Source: Devosia sp. LC5
Lineage (GTDB): Bacteria; Pseudomonadota; Alphaproteobacteria; Rhizobiales; Devosiaceae
Assembly (NCBI RefSeq): GCF_000735585.1
Contig: NZ_JNNO01000012.1
Location: 62,001 to 126,000 of the forward strand
Direction: 5' to 3'
DNA: 64,000 nucleotides
Positions within the stretch are counted from its first letter, which is position 1, and the number at the start of each line of letters is the position of its first letter. The position numbers and the translations under genes were made by a program. Below are positions 14,256 through 23,621 of the stretch, in pieces. Below the pieces are notes generated by a model. The model did not search any database. It was not told the origin of the DNA and saw only the letters and a list, made by a program, of their open reading frames with translations.

Positions 14256-16397
14256 ATGACTTTGGCTTTATGGCTGATCGTCGTCTGTGGCGGGCTCAGC
14301 ATTGTTTATGGCGTGATCACCACCCAGGGCCTGCTGGCGGCCGATGCCGGTTCGGCCCGCATGCAGGAAATCTCGGCCGCTGTGCGCGAAGGCGCCTCGG
14401 CCTATCTCAAGCGGCAATATACCACGATCGCCATAGTGGGCGTGGTCATCCTGATCGCCGCCTATTTCCTGCTCGGCATCTATGCTGCCATCGGCTTTCT
14501 GATCGGGGCGGTGCTCTCGGGCGCGGCCGGCTTTATCGGCATGAACGTCTCGGTGCGGGCCAATGTGCGTGTCGCCCAGGCGGCCACCACCTCGCTGGCG
14601 CGCGGGCTTGACCTGGCCTTTAAATCCGGCGCGGTAACCGGCATGCTGGTGGCGGGGCTGGGCCTGCTCGGTATCACCCTCTATTTCATCATCCTGACCG
14701 GCATGGGCCATGCGCCCACCAGCCGTACCGTCATCGATTCTCTGGTGGCGCTCAGTTTCGGCGCTTCGCTGATTTCGATCTTCGCCCGTCTGGGCGGCGG
14801 CATTTTCACCAAGGGCGCCGATGTGGGCGGCGACATGGTAGGCAAGGTCGAAGCCGGCATTCCCGAAGACGATCCGCGCAACCCCGCCACCATTGCCGAC
14901 AATGTGGGCGACAATGTCGGGGACTGCGCCGGTATGGCGGCCGATCTGTTTGAAACCTATGTGGTCACCATCGTTGCCACCATGGTGCTGGCCGCCATCA
15001 TTCTGCCCGAGACCTTCAAGCTGACCGGCATGGTGCTGCCGCTGGCCATTGGCGGGGCTTGTGTCGTCACCTCGATCATCGGCACCTATTTCGTCAAGCT
15101 GGGTGCCTCCAACAATATCATGGGCGCGCTCTACAAGGGCGTCATCGCCACCGGTGTACTCTCGCTGGTCGCGCTGCTCCCCGTGCTGTGGCTGATGTTT
15201 GGCGATCTCAACACCGCCATCGAGGCATCAGACAAGACCTTCACCCCGATGAGCCTGTTCTGGTGCGGCGCGGCGGGCCTGATCATTACCGGGCTGATTA
15301 TCGTCATCACCGAATATTATACCGGCACCAATCGTCGCCCGGTCAATTCCATCGCCGAAGCCTCGGTCACCGGCCATGGCACCAATGTCATCCAGGGCCT
15401 GGCCGTATCGCTGGAATCCACGGCCCTGCCGGCCCTGGTCATCATTGCGGGCATTATCGTCACCTATAATCTGGCCGGCCTGTTCGGCATTGCGTTTGCG
15501 GTGGCCACCATGCTGGCTCTGGCCGGCATTATCGTGGCGCTCGATGCCTTTGGCCCCGTCACCGACAATGCCGGCGGCATCGCCGAAATGGCCGGACTCG
15601 ACAAGGAAGTGCGCCACAATACCGACGCGCTCGATGCCGTCGGCAATACCACCAAGGCCGTCACCAAGGGCTATGCCATCGGTTCGGCCGGCCTGGGCGC
15701 CCTGGTGCTGTTTGCCGCCTATACGCAGGATTTGATCTATTTCGCCAATCTCCCCGATGCCCCGGCCATCTTCCAGGGCATGGGCACGCTCAGCTTCTCG
15801 CTGGCCGACCCTTACGTCGTGGTGGGCCTGCTGTTCGGGGGGCTCTTGCCGTTCCTGTTCGGTGGCATGAGCATGACCGCCGTGGGCCGCGCCGCCCAAT
15901 CGGTCGTGGTCGAAGTGCGCCGCCAGTTCAAGGAACGTCCGGGCATCATGGCCGGCACCGAAAAGCCCGATTATGGCCGGGCCGTCGATATGCTGACCAA
16001 GGCCGCGATCAAGGAAATGATCGTGCCCTCGCTGCTGCCCGTGCTCAGCCCAATCGTGGTGTTCTTCCTGATCAACTGGATCGCCGGCCCCGCCGCGGGC
16101 TTTTCGGCCCTGGGCGCCATGCTGATGGGCGTCATCGTCACCGGCCTCTTCGTCGCCATCTCCATGACCGCCGGCGGCGGCGCCTGGGACAATGCCAAAA
16201 AGAGCTTCGAAGACGGCTTCACCGACAGCCACGGCGTCGTCCACCACAAGGGCGGCGACGCCCACAAGGCAAGCGTCACCGGCGACACCGTCGGCGACCC
16301 CTACAAGGACACAGCGGGCCCTGCGGTGAACCCGATGATCAAGATTACGAATATCGTGGCGCTGCTGTTGTTGGCGGTGTTGGCGCATTTGGGGTAG
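14256..16397 (+). CDS. hppA: K+-independent proton-translocating pyrophosphatase
   Basis: 713-aa integral membrane pyrophosphatase with about 16 helices. It couples PPi hydrolysis to proton export. The substrate site [21 protein letters not shown] and [17 protein letters not shown] are intact. Lys467 within GNTTKA is the residue that marks the K+-independent class; K+-dependent enzymes have Ala there. AAGGA precedes the ATG, and a hairpin terminator follows. It complements the soluble ppa. Confidence 0.97.
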   Translation: MTLALWLIVVCGGLSIVYGVITTQGLLAADAGSARMQEISAAVREGASAYLKRQYTTIAIVGVVILIAAYFLLGIYAAIGFLIGAVLSGAAGFIGMNVSVRANVRVAQAATTSLARGLDLAFKSGAVTGMLVAGLGLLGITLYFIILTGMGHAPTSRTVIDSLVALSFGASLISIFARLGGGIFTKGADVGGDMVGKVEAGIPEDDPRNPATIADNVGDNVGDCAGMAADLFETYVVTIVATMVLAAIILPETFKLTGMVLPLAIGGACVVTSIIGTYFVKLGASNNIMGALYKGVIATGVLSLVALLPVLWLMFGDLNTAIEASDKTFTPMSLFWCGAAGLIITGLIIVITEYYTGTNRRPVNSIAEASVTGHGTNVIQGLAVSLESTALPALVIIAGIIVTYNLAGLFGIAFAVATMLALAGIIVALDAFGPVTDNAGGIAEMAGLDKEVRHNTDALDAVGNTTKAVTKGYAIGSAGLGALVLFAAYTQDLIYFANLPDAPAIFQGMGTLSFSLADPYVVVGLLFGGLLPFLFGGMSMTAVGRAAQSVVVEVRRQFKERPGIMAGTEKPDYGRAVDMLTKAAIKEMIVPSLLPVLSPIVVFFLINWIAGPAAGFSALGAMLMGVIVTGLFVAISMTAGGGAWDNAKKSFEDGFTDSHGVVHHKGGDAHKASVTGDTVGDPYKDTAGPAVNPMIKITNIVALLLLAVLAHLG

Positions 16398-16424
16398 CCA
16401 GACGTAGTCTGGACTGGAATGAAG

Positions 16425-16451
16425 AAGGCCCGGGGGCGACCCGGGCCTTTT
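16425..16451 (+). terminator. Intrinsic terminator of hppA
   Basis: GGCCCGGG / CCCGGGCC stem with a 5-nt loop and TTTT tail, 30 bp after the hppA stop. Confidence 0.8.
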
Positions 16452-16501
16452 CAACACGCGCTATTCGTCTGCAGCTTGCGGTTTGCCCGCGTCTTCGGTG
16501 C

Positions 16502-16739
16502 GCTGCGGTTCTGGTCATTCATGAGCGCGTCTCGCGCCTGACCATCCTGGTGCGTCAACCCAGCAAGGCCGCCCGGCCGGTGCTCGACACACCTCACCAG
16601 CCGGCTGTCTGAACTCCCCGCCGGTCTGCGCCAGACCATCACCTTCGACAATGGCACCGAGTTCGCCCTGCACTATCGGCCCACCGAACGGCTCGGCATC
16701 CAGACTTTCTTCTGCGATCCCCATGCACCCTGGCAAACA
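16502..16739 (+). pseudogene. IS30-family transposase remnant
   Basis: Translation gives VLVIHERVSRLTILVRQPSK, an internal stop at 16610, then in another frame LPAGLRQTITFDNGTEFAL and LGIQTFFCDPHAPWQ. These are the catalytic-core segments of IS30-family transposases (DDE domain, with DNGTEF carrying the second acidic residue). Both ends of the element are missing and the frame is broken, so it is a fossil. It ends abruptly inside a GNAT gene on the other strand. Confidence 0.8.
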
Positions 16740-16836
16740 ACCGGTCCGGCCGCACTGGTTCATCGAATATATCGGTGGCAATATTGGCGAGTAGGGACGC
16801 GTCCGCGGCCGTTATCCGGCGACAGTTTATGGTCAT
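16735..16836 (-). pseudogene. GNAT acetyltransferase, N-terminal fragment
   Basis: The ATG at 16836 overlaps the stop of the upstream VOC gene (ATGA). The frame encodes TINCRRITAADASLLANIA and then DEPVRPDRLFA, typical of the first 35 residues of an AAC(6')-like GNAT protein. Similarity stops exactly where the IS30 remnant begins (about 16735-16741). The catalytic core is absent, so it cannot be functional. Confidence 0.7.
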
Positions 16837-17218
16837 GACCCTGCCTGCTCCCAGAGGCGGAGGAGATACCCATCCGGGTCCTGTACGCAAAACTGGCGCT
16901 GACGAACCACGTCATCACCAACCCGGTAGGCTTTGGTTTCCAGAGGCTGGAACAGAGCAACGCCCGCCTCTTGCAACCGGGCAAGAACCGGGTCAAGAGC
17001 CACAACTTCGATCTGGAAATTGACTCCGCGGCCAAGCGGCAATTCAAGCGGGGCAGTCACCCAATCCCGGCCAATACCAAGCTGGTCGAGCATCAACTCG
17101 GCGGCACCCAATTCGAGATAGGCAAAACCCTCGTCCGGCCGGCTATAACGCACCGAAAAGCCCAGCAAGTTGCAATAAAAGTGCAGGCGGAAAGCTCGGG
17201 AACCAGCGCGGGCGTCAT
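16833..17218 (-). pseudogene. VOC family (bleomycin-resistance-like) gene, frameshifted
   Basis: The ATG at 17218 overlaps the rlmN stop (ATGA) and encodes [10 protein letters not shown]. Homology then continues in a different frame (LHFYCNLLGFSVRY through FCVQDPDGYLLRLWEQ) to the stop at 16833. Several residues normally lying between PELS and the FYCNLLGF strand are missing, so a small frame-changing deletion near 17180 is likely. The rest of the VOC domain looks well preserved, implying recent decay or a sequencing error. Confidence 0.7.
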
Positions 17219-18423
17219 ACACCAGCCAGCGCGTCGCGGTCTTTCTTGGAGAGGCGTTCGCTTTCGCTCTTGAGCTGGCCGCAGGCGGCGAAGATGTCGC
17301 GGCCGCGCGGGGTGCGGACAGGGCTGGCATAGCCGGCTTTGTTGACGATATCGGCAAAGCGCTCGATGCGGCTCGAAGGGGAGCAACCATAATTGGTGCC
17401 CGGCCAGGGATTGAACGGGATGAGGTTGATCTTGGCGGGAATGCCGGCCAGCAGCCGCACCAGTTCGCGCGCATCGGCATCGCTGTCATTGATGCCGTCC
17501 AGCATCACATATTCAAAGGTGATGCGGCGGGCGTTGCTGAGGCCCGGATAATTGCGGCAGGCGTCGAGCAGCTCGGCAATCTTCCATTTCTTGTTGATCG
17601 GCACCAGCACGTCGCGCAGGTCGTCATTCACCGCATGCAGGGAAATGGCCAGCATGACATCGATCTCGCGGCCGGTCGGCTCGATGAACGGCACCACACC
17701 CGAAGTCGAGAGCGTGATGCGGCGCTTGGACAGACTCATGCCATCGCCGGCCGAGGCGATCAGCAGCGCCTGCTTCACATTGTCGAAATTGTAGAGCGGC
17801 TCGCCCATGCCCATCATCACGATATTGGTGATGGCGCGGCTTTCCCCACCGGGAACCAGGCCCCCATCATCGGGGCGGCTGCCGCCGGGAAAATCGCCCA
17901 GGCGCTCGCGGGCCATCAGGATCTGGCCCAGGATTTCGCCGGCAGTGAGATTGCGGACGAGTTTTTGGGTTCCCGTGTGACAAAAAGTACAGGTCAGCGT
18001 GCAGCCCACTTGGGACGAGACACAAAGTGTCCCGCGATCTTCCTCGGGGATGTAGACGGTTTCGATTTCGACCGGGGGATAGTTCGGATTGGCCGGATCG
18101 CGGAAGCGGAACAGCCATTTGCGGGTACCATCGGAGGAGACCTGCTCGGAGGCGATCTCGGGACGATCCAGAATAAAGGTATCGGCCAGTTTCTGGCGCA
18201 CCGGCTTGGCCACATTGGTCATGCGCTCGAAATCGGTGACGCCATTGACATAGAGCCAGTTCCACAACTGGCTCGCGCGCATGCGGGCTTCCTTGTCGGC
18301 GGCAATGCCGGCAGTGGTCAGCGCCTCGGCCAGCTGCAGCTTGCTCAGGCCGATCAGCGACGGCCGGCTCGCCGCGGCGGGGCGGATAACGGACGAGTGA
18401 TCGAGATTAAGCGCAATGCTCAT
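17215..18423 (-). CDS. rlmN: Dual-specificity RNA methyltransferase RlmN
   Basis: 402-aa radical-SAM methyltransferase that makes m2A2503 in 23S rRNA and m2A37 in some tRNAs. The cluster-binding [11 protein letters not shown] (Cys-X3-Cys-X2-Cys), the SAM-site [10 protein letters not shown] and the C-terminal cysteine region (FAACGQL) are present. ATG 18423 gives the usual N-terminus; the frame to 18465 adds unlike residues. It heads a chain of ATGA-overlapped genes whose distal members are now broken. Confidence 0.96.
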   Translation of the reverse strand: MSIALNLDHSSVIRPAAASRPSLIGLSKLQLAEALTTAGIAADKEARMRASQLWNWLYVNGVTDFERMTNVAKPVRQKLADTFILDRPEIASEQVSSDGTRKWLFRFRDPANPNYPPVEIETVYIPEEDRGTLCVSSQVGCTLTCTFCHTGTQKLVRNLTAGEILGQILMARERLGDFPGGSRPDDGGLVPGGESRAITNIVMMGMGEPLYNFDNVKQALLIASAGDGMSLSKRRITLSTSGVVPFIEPTGREIDVMLAISLHAVNDDLRDVLVPINKKWKIAELLDACRNYPGLSNARRITFEYVMLDGINDSDADARELVRLLAGIPAKINLIPFNPWPGTNYGCSPSSRIERFADIVNKAGYASPVRTPRGRDIFAACGQLKSESERLSKKDRDALAGV

Positions 18424-18537
18424 GGCAAGGGGTCCAGACGTGACGGAAGCGCGGGCCAATAGCATATAGGACAGCTTTAGGCAAAGTCACGGGGCGGGCA
18501 GGTGCTTTGCTTGCGGCGCAAGAGGCCCTGCTCCCAG

Positions 18538-18632
18538 TAGACCTCATCCTGAGCTTGTCGAAGGACGAGGTCGTGGCACACGAGCCTCCACTCACTCGAC
18601 CTCATGGTCGACGGGCTCACCATGAGGTCTTC
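18538..18632. repeat. Dispersed repeat family A, copy 2
   Basis: TAGACCTCATCCTGAGCTTG through CTCACCATGAGGTCT. It lies between rlmN and the IalB-like gene and fills most of that 236-bp gap; no gene is seen there. Confidence 0.9.
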
Positions 18633-18659
18633 TTGGAGCCGCGCTCGCGAGTGGCGTTT

Positions 18660-19163
18660 CTAGCAGCCGCTGCTGATCGACTGCGATGCGGCGGTGGCGC
18701 CGGAAAGCGAAAAGGTCTGCACCACTTTGATGCCACCGGCGGTCGTGCCTTCGACGGTCAGGCTCGAGCCGGCGCGGATGGCGCTGGCCAGGGCATCGGA
18801 CTGGACGGCATCGTCGAGCCAGGCGGCGTCGTTCTGGGTGAACAGGTTAAAGCTCTGCCCGCCCACGGTGACCGTGGCCATGCTGTCGGGCTGGAAGGCA
18901 AAACCGGCAACCAGGTTGAATTCATTGGCGACATTCTCGCCCGGCCTATTGGTGATGTAGAGATAGCTTTGGGTATAGCCATCGGGCTCGGGCTGTACGC
19001 TGGTCGGCTTGGTCATGGCAAAGCACACTGCGCCCGCGCTGTCACTGGCGGCATAGCTCGACCAGGCCCGGTGCTCGCCCAGCAGCCGCACCGATTGCGC
19101 CATGGCTGCATTGGGCAGCATCACAATGGCGGCAAGAGCAAGTGCGGCAGCGAATTTGATCAT
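18660..19163 (-). CDS. IalB-like secreted protein A
   Basis: 167-aa protein with a Sec signal peptide (IKFAAALALAAIVMLPNAAMA, cleavage near residue 23). The mature domain resembles invasion-associated locus B proteins: RAWSSYAASDSAGAVCFAM, YLYITNRPGENVANEF, then GTTAGGIKVVQTFSLSGATAA. Two mature cysteines (in AVCFAM and near the C-terminus, SSGC) could form a disulfide. It is likely periplasmic or envelope-associated, of unknown function. ATG 19163 has AGAGG at better spacing than the adjacent ATG 19166. A paralogue lies directly upstream. Confidence 0.85.
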   Translation of the reverse strand: MIKFAAALALAAIVMLPNAAMAQSVRLLGEHRAWSSYAASDSAGAVCFAMTKPTSVQPEPDGYTQSYLYITNRPGENVANEFNLVAGFAFQPDSMATVTVGGQSFNLFTQNDAAWLDDAVQSDALASAIRAGSSLTVEGTTAGGIKVVQTFSLSGATAASQSISSGC

Positions 19164-19248
19164 CATGGCCTCTTGATATGCAACAGGGGCGAGCCCTTTT
19201 CGGACCCGCCCCGAATTATGGTGTTTCGCCCGAACCGGGCAAGGCAAA

Positions 19249-19770
19249 TTACTGGCAGGCCGCGTCGATGGCGTTGACGGCCGCCGTAGCGCCGGACAGC
19301 GAATAGATGTCGGTCGTATTGGTGCCGCGCTGGCTGGTGCCCTTGATGACCAGGCTATTGCCCGCCTTGAAGGCCGCGACGAACCCCGCTTCATCCCCGG
19401 TCGAGGCGAGCCAGGCGGCCGAGCCTTCGGTGACCATTGGATAGGTCTTGCCATCGATCGCAGCGCTCGCTCCGGCATTGGTGGTATTATAGGGATAGCC
19501 GATGATCGTCTGCACCTCGTTCTTGGTGCCCATGCCCTTGCGATGGATGATCATGAAATGGATCGGGTCGCGATTGGCGCCAGCCGGCTCGCTTTTTTGC
19601 GGCGTCGCCGAGACATAGCAGATCACGCCAGAAGCGTCCGTCGCCTGCCAGGCCGTCCACGCGTTGAAGGTCCCCAGTTCGGTCGCCTGCTGCGCTTGGG
19701 CGGCAGGGGCCAGAGCCATGATTGCGGCGACCGCGAGCCCGAGCATCAGGCCACCGGTTTTCGTCGTCAT
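19249..19770 (-). CDS. IalB-like secreted protein B
   Basis: 173-aa paralogue of the next gene. It has a signal peptide of about 26 residues ending PAAQA, then FNAWTAWQATDASGVICYVS, HFMIIHRKGMGTKNEVQ, and GTNTTDIYSLSGATAAVNAI with a terminal cysteine. Architecture and cysteine positions match copy A, so they arose by tandem duplication, although sequence has diverged. ATG 19770 is preferred over 19791 because GAGGAAG precedes it. The two genes are 85 bp apart and probably co-transcribed. Confidence 0.85.
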   Translation of the reverse strand: MTTKTGGLMLGLAVAAIMALAPAAQAQQATELGTFNAWTAWQATDASGVICYVSATPQKSEPAGANRDPIHFMIIHRKGMGTKNEVQTIIGYPYNTTNAGASAAIDGKTYPMVTEGSAAWLASTGDEAGFVAAFKAGNSLVIKGTSQRGTNTTDIYSLSGATAAVNAIDAACQ

Positions 19771-19981
19771 TGCCAATTTCTTCCTCATCATCAGATCCGG
19801 GTTGGGAGGAGCTTGCCCGCTTCAACTTGCCCCAACATGGTTACCAAGGTGTCAAACGCCGCCGCATCCGACCGATTTGTCTCAAATGCGAGCCAATCGC
19901 GGCGGCATTTTGGCGTATAGCCGATCATGGTCCCCGGTTTGCGCCGTCGCGGTTAACATAGTGCTAACACTTGCGTGAACG

Positions 19982-20521
19982 TCAGGCGGCCAAGGGGTAA
20001 CTCTGTTCAACCACATAGGGGCCACCGCCTACCGAATCCTTGCTCGAATACAGCACGAACCGGCCCACCGGAAAGCTCAGCGGCTCGAACCGCCCGGCCT
20101 CGGCCATGAAGCGGGCAACCTCTTCGGCGCTACAATTGCGTAACCGCGCCAGCGACACATGCGGCACGAATTTGCGCCCCTCGGGCGGCAGGCCCGCCCG
20201 CTGCAACACCCGTTCCTGCGCTGCCTGCAAACGAACCAGCGCCTCGTTCATCTCCACCCCGGCATAGAGCGCCCGCGGCTTGTCGCCGCCGAAAATCCCC
20301 AAATGCGTCAGGCGGATGGAAAAGCGCAGCGAATTGGAAAGCCGGTCCAGACTGTCCACCACTTCATTGGCGGTCTGGTGGTCAACATCGCCGATAAAGC
20401 GCAGCGTGATGTGGTAATTTTCGGGGTCGATCCAGCGTGCCCCGGTCAACCCACCCCGCTTGAGCGAGAGGGCAAATCCCACATCGGCCGGGATTTCGAG
20501 GCCGGTAAAGAGCCTGGGCAT
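19982..20521 (-). CDS. thpR: RNA 2',3'-cyclic phosphodiesterase
   Basis: 179-aa member of the 2H phosphoesterase superfamily (LigT/ThpR). Both HxT/S motifs are present: HITL (near residue 37) and HVSL (near 130). It opens 2',3'-cyclic phosphates on RNA; the in vivo substrate is unclear. ATG 20521 starts the family N-terminus MPRLFTGLEIP; the longer frame to 20548 is unsupported. Confidence 0.92.
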   Translation of the reverse strand: MPRLFTGLEIPADVGFALSLKRGGLTGARWIDPENYHITLRFIGDVDHQTANEVVDSLDRLSNSLRFSIRLTHLGIFGGDKPRALYAGVEMNEALVRLQAAQERVLQRAGLPPEGRKFVPHVSLARLRNCSAEEVARFMAEAGRFEPLSFPVGRFVLYSSKDSVGGGPYVVEQSYPLAA

Positions 20522-20620
20522 GGGCTCCTCCTCTAGTGGATCAATCACGCGATTCGTGGTTTGACCCTAACACAAGCGCGTCATGGGGCCAGTTCAAACG
20601 TCGCGGGGCCCCGTTCGGCC

Positions 20621-20649
20621 TTGTAAACAACTGGTCCCCCATCCATATT
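20621..20649 (+). promoter_or_regulatory. Putative housekeeping promoter of the Bax-inhibitor gene
   Basis: TTGTAA, 17-bp spacer, CATATT; about 75 bp upstream of the start codon. The -10 is imperfect. Confidence 0.4.
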
Positions 20650-20725
20650 GTGCGTCAAGTGGCGAAGCAATGCGCCCACCGGCGGTGCAACGGACCGCTC
20701 TACCAATTGGGAAAGGAAACCGACT

Positions 20726-21496
20726 ATGGCTGAATATGACCGTCAGACCCTCGGTGCGCGGGCCGGCTCGGCCTTGGCCATCGACGAGGGCCTGCGTAGC
20801 TACATGCTGCGCGTCTACAATTACATGGGTGTCGGGCTGGTTGTGACCGGGCTTGCCGCCTGGTTTGCCGCTGCCGCCGCCATCACCACCAATCCGGACG
20901 CCGCCGTGGGCCAGCTGGCCAATGGCCAATATGTGACCCAGTGGGGCGCCCTGCTCTATGCAAGCCCGCTGCAATGGGTCGTGATGCTCGCTCCGCTGGC
21001 TTTCGTGCTGGTGCTCAGCTTTGGCATCAACAAACTCTCGGTGCCGGCCGCGCAAGCCGTGTTCTGGGCGTTTGCCGCCATTATGGGCGTGTCGCTGTCT
21101 TCGATCTTCCTGGTCTATACCGACGCTTCGATCGCCAAGGTGTTCTTCATCACCGCCGCGACCTTTGGGGCCATGAGCCTTTACGGCTACACCACCAAGC
21201 GCGACCTGACCCAGATGGGCAGCTTCCTGTTCATGGGTCTGATCGGCCTGATCATCGCCTCGTTGGTCAATATCTTCATGCAGTCCTCCATGCTCGAATT
21301 CGCCATCTCGGCGGTCGGCGTGCTGATCTTTGTGGGCCTGACCGCCTATGACACGCAGAAGATCAAGGAAGGCTATGACGAAGCGCATGGCGCCGATGTG
21401 CTGGCCAAGGGCGCCATCATGGGCGCGCTGAGCCTCTATCTCGACTTCATCAACCTGTTCATGATGCTGCTCCGCCTGTTCGGCAATCGCGAGTAA
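20726..21496 (+). CDS. Bax inhibitor-1/YccA family membrane protein
   Basis: 256-aa inner-membrane protein with about seven helices of the BI-1/TMBIM family. Conserved VYNYMGVGLVVTGLAAW (first helix), YGYTTKRDLTQMG, and the C-terminal FVGLTAYDTQKIKEGYD are present. Bacterial members are pH-sensitive calcium-leak channels or interact with FtsH. GGAAAGGAAA precedes ATG 20726. It forms a single transcription unit with its own promoter and terminator. Confidence 0.93.
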   Translation: MAEYDRQTLGARAGSALAIDEGLRSYMLRVYNYMGVGLVVTGLAAWFAAAAAITTNPDAAVGQLANGQYVTQWGALLYASPLQWVVMLAPLAFVLVLSFGINKLSVPAAQAVFWAFAAIMGVSLSSIFLVYTDASIAKVFFITAATFGAMSLYGYTTKRDLTQMGSFLFMGLIGLIIASLVNIFMQSSMLEFAISAVGVLIFVGLTAYDTQKIKEGYDEAHGADVLAKGAIMGALSLYLDFINLFMMLLRLFGNRE

Positions 21497-21547
21497 GCCT
21501 CAGTCTCCTTGATTGGACGATCAAGGAATTTGGTTGGACGACAGATC

Positions 21548-21579
21548 GGACCGCATCCTAAAACGGGTGCGGTCCTTTT
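21548..21579 (+). terminator. Intrinsic terminator of the Bax-inhibitor gene
   Basis: GGACCGCA / TGCGGTCC stem, 12-nt loop, TTTT tail. The next gene starts 20 bp further on, so it must have its own promoter or depend on read-through. Confidence 0.8.
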
Positions 21580-21598
21580 CTTTGCCGAGTTATGAGCC

Positions 21599-22096
21599 GT
21601 GTCCAATCCTATCCTGCGCCCCTTTGCCTGGTCCGACGTGCCCGCCATTACCGCGATCTACCGCCATTATGTGGACACGACGGCGATCACCTTTGATACC
21701 GAGGCGCCGGGCGAGGCGGCGATGGCAGAAAAACTCGCCCATCTTGTCGCGCTGGGCCACCCCCTGATCGTGGCCGAACAGGACGGCAAGGTGCTCGGCT
21801 ATGCCTATGCCAGCTTCTATCGCCCACGTGCCGCCTATCGCTTCACCTGCGAAGATTCGATCTATCTCAACCCCGAAGCGACCGGCAAAGGGCTGGGCAA
21901 GCTGTTGCTGACGGAGCTTTTGGCGCAGTCAAGAGCCTTCGGCTTTAAGCAGATGCTGGCGGTGATAACAGCCGACACGGCCAATTCCATCGCCATCCAC
22001 GAAAAATTCGGCTTCACCCATGTCGGGCGCTACGATTCCGTCGGCTACAAATTCGATCGCTGGCACGACATCGTGCATCTGCAGCTGGCACTCTAG
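21599..22096 (+). CDS. GNAT acetyltransferase, phosphinothricin-acetyltransferase-like
   Basis: 165-aa GNAT enzyme. LRPFAWSDVPAITAIYRHYV and YAYASFYRPRAAYRFTCEDSIYL are hallmarks of the PAT/MnaT group, and LNPEATGKGLGKLLL carries the acetyl-CoA pyrophosphate loop (Q/RxxGxG/A type). Members acetylate phosphinothricin, methionine sulfoximine/sulfone or related amino acids. Whether it gives herbicide resistance is unknown. The start is GTG 21599. Confidence 0.88.
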   Translation: MSNPILRPFAWSDVPAITAIYRHYVDTTAITFDTEAPGEAAMAEKLAHLVALGHPLIVAEQDGKVLGYAYASFYRPRAAYRFTCEDSIYLNPEATGKGLGKLLLTELLAQSRAFGFKQMLAVITADTANSIAIHEKFGFTHVGRYDSVGYKFDRWHDIVHLQLAL

Positions 22097-22179
22097 GCTT
22101 GGCAGGCATAATCCGCCTCCCTCGCCGCGATGGGGGAGAACCACCGCATATGTCTCTATGTCGAGGCTCCATCGTCCCC

Positions 22180-22327
22180 TCGCCCCTCAGGGGAGAGGGT
22201 AGCGGCGCCGGGAGCAAAGCGACCTGGCAGAGCTGGGTGAGGGGTGCCGTGCTGGCATATCCCGTTCTTTGCAGCATCGCACCCCTCACCCGCCGGCTTC
22301 GCCGCCGACCTCTCCCCTGAGGGGCGA
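22180..22327. repeat. Nested inverted repeat (intergenic element C)
   Basis: Outer 19-bp arms TCGCCCCTCAGGGGAGAGG / CCTCTCCCCTGAGGGGCGA (22180-22198, 22309-22327) enclose inner arms GGGTGAGGGGTGC / GCACCCCTCACCC (22235-22247, 22279-22291). It resembles rhizobial intergenic mosaic elements. It is the main content of the 298-bp gap between the GNAT and kinase-like genes. No gene was seen there. Confidence 0.8.
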
Positions 22328-22394
22328 AGTGAAACCCGGCCATGTGCGATAACCTCCCTTCAAGGGGAAGAACGCTAAGGATTGGACCCACGAC

Positions 22395-22883
22395 ATGACC
22401 GTTCTGCACCTCATGGTCGGGCTGCCCTGTTCGGGCAAGAGCACCAGGGCAAAGCAATTGGAGGCTGAGCTTGGTGCGCTGCGGCTGACGCCGGATGAAT
22501 GGCATATTGAGCTGTTCGGCGATGACGTCGCCGATCCCGACCATGACCGGCGCCACGATGCAGTCGAAGCGCTGATGTGGCGGGTCGCCAGTGCCGTTCT
22601 GGCCAAGGGTGTGGATGTGATCCTCGATTTCGGCTTCTGGGCGCGCGTCGAGCGCGAGGACTTTGCTGCCCGCGCGGCGGCTTTGGGCGCCGCGACCAAA
22701 ATCCATTTCATGGACGTGCCTCGCGACGAGCTATTGGTCCGCCTGGCGCGGCGCAATGCCGAAGCGCCCGAGCATGCCTTTATCATTCCCGAAAGTGACC
22801 TGCTGGGCTGGCTGGCCCGCTTCGAGCCGCCAACAGCGGATGAGCTGGCGACGATCGCAGCGGCCGGCAGCCAGCATCAGTAG
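22395..22883 (+). CDS. AAA/P-loop kinase-like ATP-binding protein
   Basis: 162-aa protein with Walker A GLPCSGKST (residues 9-17), a DVILDFGFW Walker-B-like strand and a LVRLARRNAE lid region. It belongs to the predicted nucleotide/antibiotic-kinase group (zeta-toxin/CPT/polynucleotide-kinase-like). The substrate is unknown. Its stop codon TAG is the first triplet of a family A repeat, so the C-terminus may have been reset by repeat insertion. Confidence 0.8.
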   Translation: MTVLHLMVGLPCSGKSTRAKQLEAELGALRLTPDEWHIELFGDDVADPDHDRRHDAVEALMWRVASAVLAKGVDVILDFGFWARVEREDFAARAAALGAATKIHFMDVPRDELLVRLARRNAEAPEHAFIIPESDLLGWLARFEPPTADELATIAAAGSQHQ

Positions 22884-22974
22884 ACCTCATCCTGAGCTTG
22901 TCGAAGGGCGGGGGCGTGGCATAGAAGCCTCCACTCGCCCGACCTCGTGGTTCGACAAGCTCACCATGAGGTCT
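22881..22974. repeat. Dispersed repeat family A, copy 3
   Basis: TAGACCTCATCCTGAGCTTG through CTCACCATGAGGTCT. The first three bases are the stop codon of the kinase-like gene. Confidence 0.9.
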
Positions 22975-22994
22975 CTCACCATCAGGACGCATCG

Positions 22995-23600
22995 ATGACG
23001 CCGCAAAAAACTCCGGCCCATGATGCCTGGAGCCCCTTCCACCCACGCGAACTGGCGCAGCGGCTGGAGCATATATCCCGGCCTTGGTGCATTGTCGGCG
23101 GCTGGGCGCTGGACCTCTGGCATGGTCATGAGACGCGCGAGCATGAGGATATCGAATTCACCGTGCTGCGCGGCGATGTGAGCCTGTTCCGACAAGCTCT
23201 ATCGGACCTTGAATTCTACGCGACCGGCAGCGGAGTGGTTGACTATCTACCCGATGGGCAGGAGCCGCCCGCGGACATTTTCCAGATCTGGTGCCAGGAC
23301 CCGGCGGCGCAACGCTGGCGAGTGGATATGATGATCGAGCCGGGCACGCCGGACCTGTGGGTCTACAAGCGAGACCCGGGCATCACCCGACCACGTGCGG
23401 AGATGGTCGCGGTAACGCCGGATGGCCTGCCCTATCTCAAGCCTGCCGCCATCCTGCTGTTCAAGGCCAAGTTGGCCCGGGACAAGGATGAGGTGGATTT
23501 CGCCAATGCGGTGCCGAAGCTGGAATCCGCAGAGCGGTTGTGGCTGAAGACAATGCTGGAGCGGGCGCATCCGGGGCACGAGTGGATTGGACGATTGTAA
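22995..23600 (+). CDS. Nucleotidyltransferase, aminoglycoside-adenylyltransferase-like
   Basis: 201-aa protein of the NTase fold. IVGGWALDLWHGHETREHEDIEF (about residues 26-48) is the GG-W-x-D plus paired-acid motif of the ANT(2'')/LinB-like group, with DIE where many members have DID. RVDMMIEP supplies the third acidic residue. It could transfer a nucleotide to an aminoglycoside, lincosamide or unknown acceptor. ATG 22995 starts after the repeat; the longer frame would be translated from repeat sequence. Confidence 0.8.
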   Translation: MTPQKTPAHDAWSPFHPRELAQRLEHISRPWCIVGGWALDLWHGHETREHEDIEFTVLRGDVSLFRQALSDLEFYATGSGVVDYLPDGQEPPADIFQIWCQDPAAQRWRVDMMIEPGTPDLWVYKRDPGITRPRAEMVAVTPDGLPYLKPAAILLFKAKLARDKDEVDFANAVPKLESAERLWLKTMLERAHPGHEWIGRL

Positions 23601-23621
23601 AGCCGCGATCTGCAACTCCAG

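Noticed and set aside
19953..19967. TTAA-N7-CTAA, a possible CtrA site upstream of the IalB-like pair
   Set aside because: One mismatch and about 180 bp from the nearest start codon; such a match is expected by chance at this frequency.
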